From CAWGHZ01 sp963822575 (lineage in GTDB: Bacteria; Pseudomonadota; Alphaproteobacteria; MPNO01; DASWLB01): 64,000 bases of DNA. The translations under genes were made by a program, and so were the position numbers. Shown piece after piece: positions 62,993 through 64,000 of this stretch. Under the pieces are notes generated by a model that did no database searches, was not told the DNA's origin, and worked only from the letters and a program-made list of their open reading frames with translations. Positions within the stretch are counted from its first letter, which is position 1, and each line of letters opens with the position of its first letter. The stretch lies in the NCBI GenBank assembly GCA_963822575.1, contig CAWGHZ010000007.1:1364001-1428000 (forward strand), read 5' to 3'.

Positions 62993-63784
62993 ATGCCGGT
63001 CGTCCAGCGCGCTGCCGTCGCCGGCACGTTCTATCCGGGCGAGCCGGACGTTCTCGCCCGCACGTTGGCGACGCTCCTCGCCACGGCCGAGCCCGAGACC
63101 GAGGGGCCGGTGCCCGCGGCGATCGTCGCGCCGCACGCGGGCTACGTCTATTCCGGCCCGATCGCGGCCAGCGCCTATGCCCGTCTCGCGCCCCTCAAGG
63201 GCACGGTGCGGCGTGTCGTTCTGATCGGGCCCGCGCACCAGCTCTATTTCCACGGCATCGCCGCGCCCACCGCGGACCAGTTCGAGACGCCGCTCGGCGC
63301 GATCCCGGTCGACCGCGCGGCGGTCGCGCGCCTCCTCGCGCTGCCGCACGTCGCCGAGAACGACGCCGCCTTTGCGGGCGAGCACTGCCTGGAAGTGCAT
63401 CTTCCCTTCCTCCAGACCGTGCTGGGCGATTTCACGCTGGTGCCGCTGATCGCGGGCCATGCCGGCGGGCGCGACGTGGCCGAGGTGCTGGAGCTGTTGT
63501 GGGCCGGTCCCGACACGCTGCCGGTGATCTCGTCCGACCTCAGCCACTACCACGATTACGAGACGGCCCGCCGGCGCGACGCCGAGACCGCTCGCGCCAT
63601 CGAGGCGTTGGCCGGCGAACGGCTCGACTACGACGATGCCTGCGGCCGCACCCCGATTGCCGGGCTTCTGCAGGTCGCGCGGGCGCGCGGCCTTGCCGCC
63701 CGCACCGTCGACCTCCGCAACTCGGGCGACACGGCCGGCCCGCGCGGCGAGGTGGTGGGCTACGGCGCCTGGGTCGTGGAATGA
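62993..63784 (+). CDS. amrB: AmmeMemoRadiSam system protein AmrB (MEMO1 family)
   Basis: A 263-residue MEMO-like protein related in fold to extradiol dioxygenases. It starts RAAVAGTFYPGEPDVLA and has the conserved PHAGYVYSGPIAASAY, GPAHQLYFHG, EHCLEVHLPFLQ and SSDLSHYHDY with potential metal-binding His and Asp. ATG 62993 follows GAGGGGACATCAAT. Its stop overlaps the AMMECR1 start (ATGA). Confidence 0.93.
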   Translation: MPVVQRAAVAGTFYPGEPDVLARTLATLLATAEPETEGPVPAAIVAPHAGYVYSGPIAASAYARLAPLKGTVRRVVLIGPAHQLYFHGIAAPTADQFETPLGAIPVDRAAVARLLALPHVAENDAAFAGEHCLEVHLPFLQTVLGDFTLVPLIAGHAGGRDVAEVLELLWAGPDTLPVISSDLSHYHDYETARRRDAETARAIEALAGERLDYDDACGRTPIAGLLQVARARGLAARTVDLRNSGDTAGPRGEVVGYGAWVVE

Positions 63785-64000
63785 CGGCGACCGCCCTCGC
63801 CGCGCCGCTCGATGCGCTGATCGAGGCATACGGCGCGGCGCTTCTCGACCTCGCCGTCGCCTCGGTGCGGCACGGGCTGGAACGCGGCTGCCCGCTCGCG
63901 GTCGACGCCGTGCCGGCGGCCCTCGGCGAGGCTGGGGCGTCCTTCGTAACGCTGCACCGGCTGGGCGAGCTGCGCGGCTGCATCGGCAGCGCGCGGGCGT
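63781..64000 (+). CDS. amrA: AmmeMemoRadiSam system protein AmrA (AMMECR1 family), truncated by window end
   Basis: The first 73 residues of an AMMECR1-domain protein are present. The conserved FVTLHRLGELRGCIGSARA segment, containing the LRGCIGS signature, identifies the family. It starts inside the amrB stop codon and continues past the right edge. Confidence 0.88.
   Translation, partial: MTATALAAPLDALIEAYGAALLDLAVASVRHGLERGCPLAVDAVPAALGEAGASFVTLHRLGELRGCIGSARA

Overview
The window is a GC-rich chromosomal segment of an alphaproteobacterium, probably Hyphomicrobiales or Rhodospirillales. The evidence is the gene order fabG-acpP-fabF-mltG-yicC-gmk, rsmA-pdxA-surA-lptD-lptG-lptF (antisense) followed by pepA-holC-ndk, and rpsF-rpsR-(DUF2232)-rplI-nadK, together with a 43-residue aa3-oxidase subunit IV-like protein and many ATGA/TGATG overlaps. 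No tRNA, rRNA, CRISPR or transposase was seen.

Region 1 (1-26 kb) is accessory and catabolic in flavour. Two ACMSD-like amidohydrolases on the minus strand face the main feature: a head-to-tail array of twelve TRAP-type (DctP) periplasmic substrate-binding protein genes (2543-15637), preceded by a small remnant of a thirteenth. No DctQ or DctM membrane subunit lies in the window. All twelve proteins lack the arginine that canonical DctP proteins use to clamp a substrate carboxylate, and all carry an Arg/Lys four residues later. Promoter-like TTGACA boxes recur between members, and hairpins lie inside and after the array. Two members are broken by single-base frameshifts. Downstream are a sulfatase, a glutathione S-transferase, an orphan Flp pilin, a Rid-family protein, an MFS carrier, a UbiD-type decarboxylase, a TrkH potassium channel and a large AMP-ligase/carrier/acyltransferase fusion.

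Region 2 (26-46.5 kb) is core: fatty acid synthesis, endolytic transglycosylase, guanylate kinase, outer-membrane biogenesis (surA, lptD, lptF, lptG), rsmA, pdxA, pepA, holC, ndk, ribosomal proteins and NAD kinase. Two 83-bp copies of one palindromic repeat lie beside gmk/rsmA and nadK.

Region 3 (46.6-52 kb) is a four-gene, translationally coupled operon: a second UbiD-type decarboxylase with a three-subunit molybdenum hydroxylase. The layout resembles aromatic or furan acid catabolism.

Region 4 (52-64 kb) has a membrane pyrophosphatase, then a surface-polysaccharide-like cluster (toroid protein, ATP-grasp ligase, DegT aminotransferase, methyltransferase, flippase, glycosyltransferase) that is partly less GC-rich. 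It ends with the AmmeMemoRadiSam trio (AmrS, AmrB, start of AmrA).

Single-base frameshifts break yicC, hppA, two dctP genes and most of the polysaccharide cluster. Because conserved housekeeping genes are among them, assembly or sequencing indels are a serious alternative to gene decay throughout.
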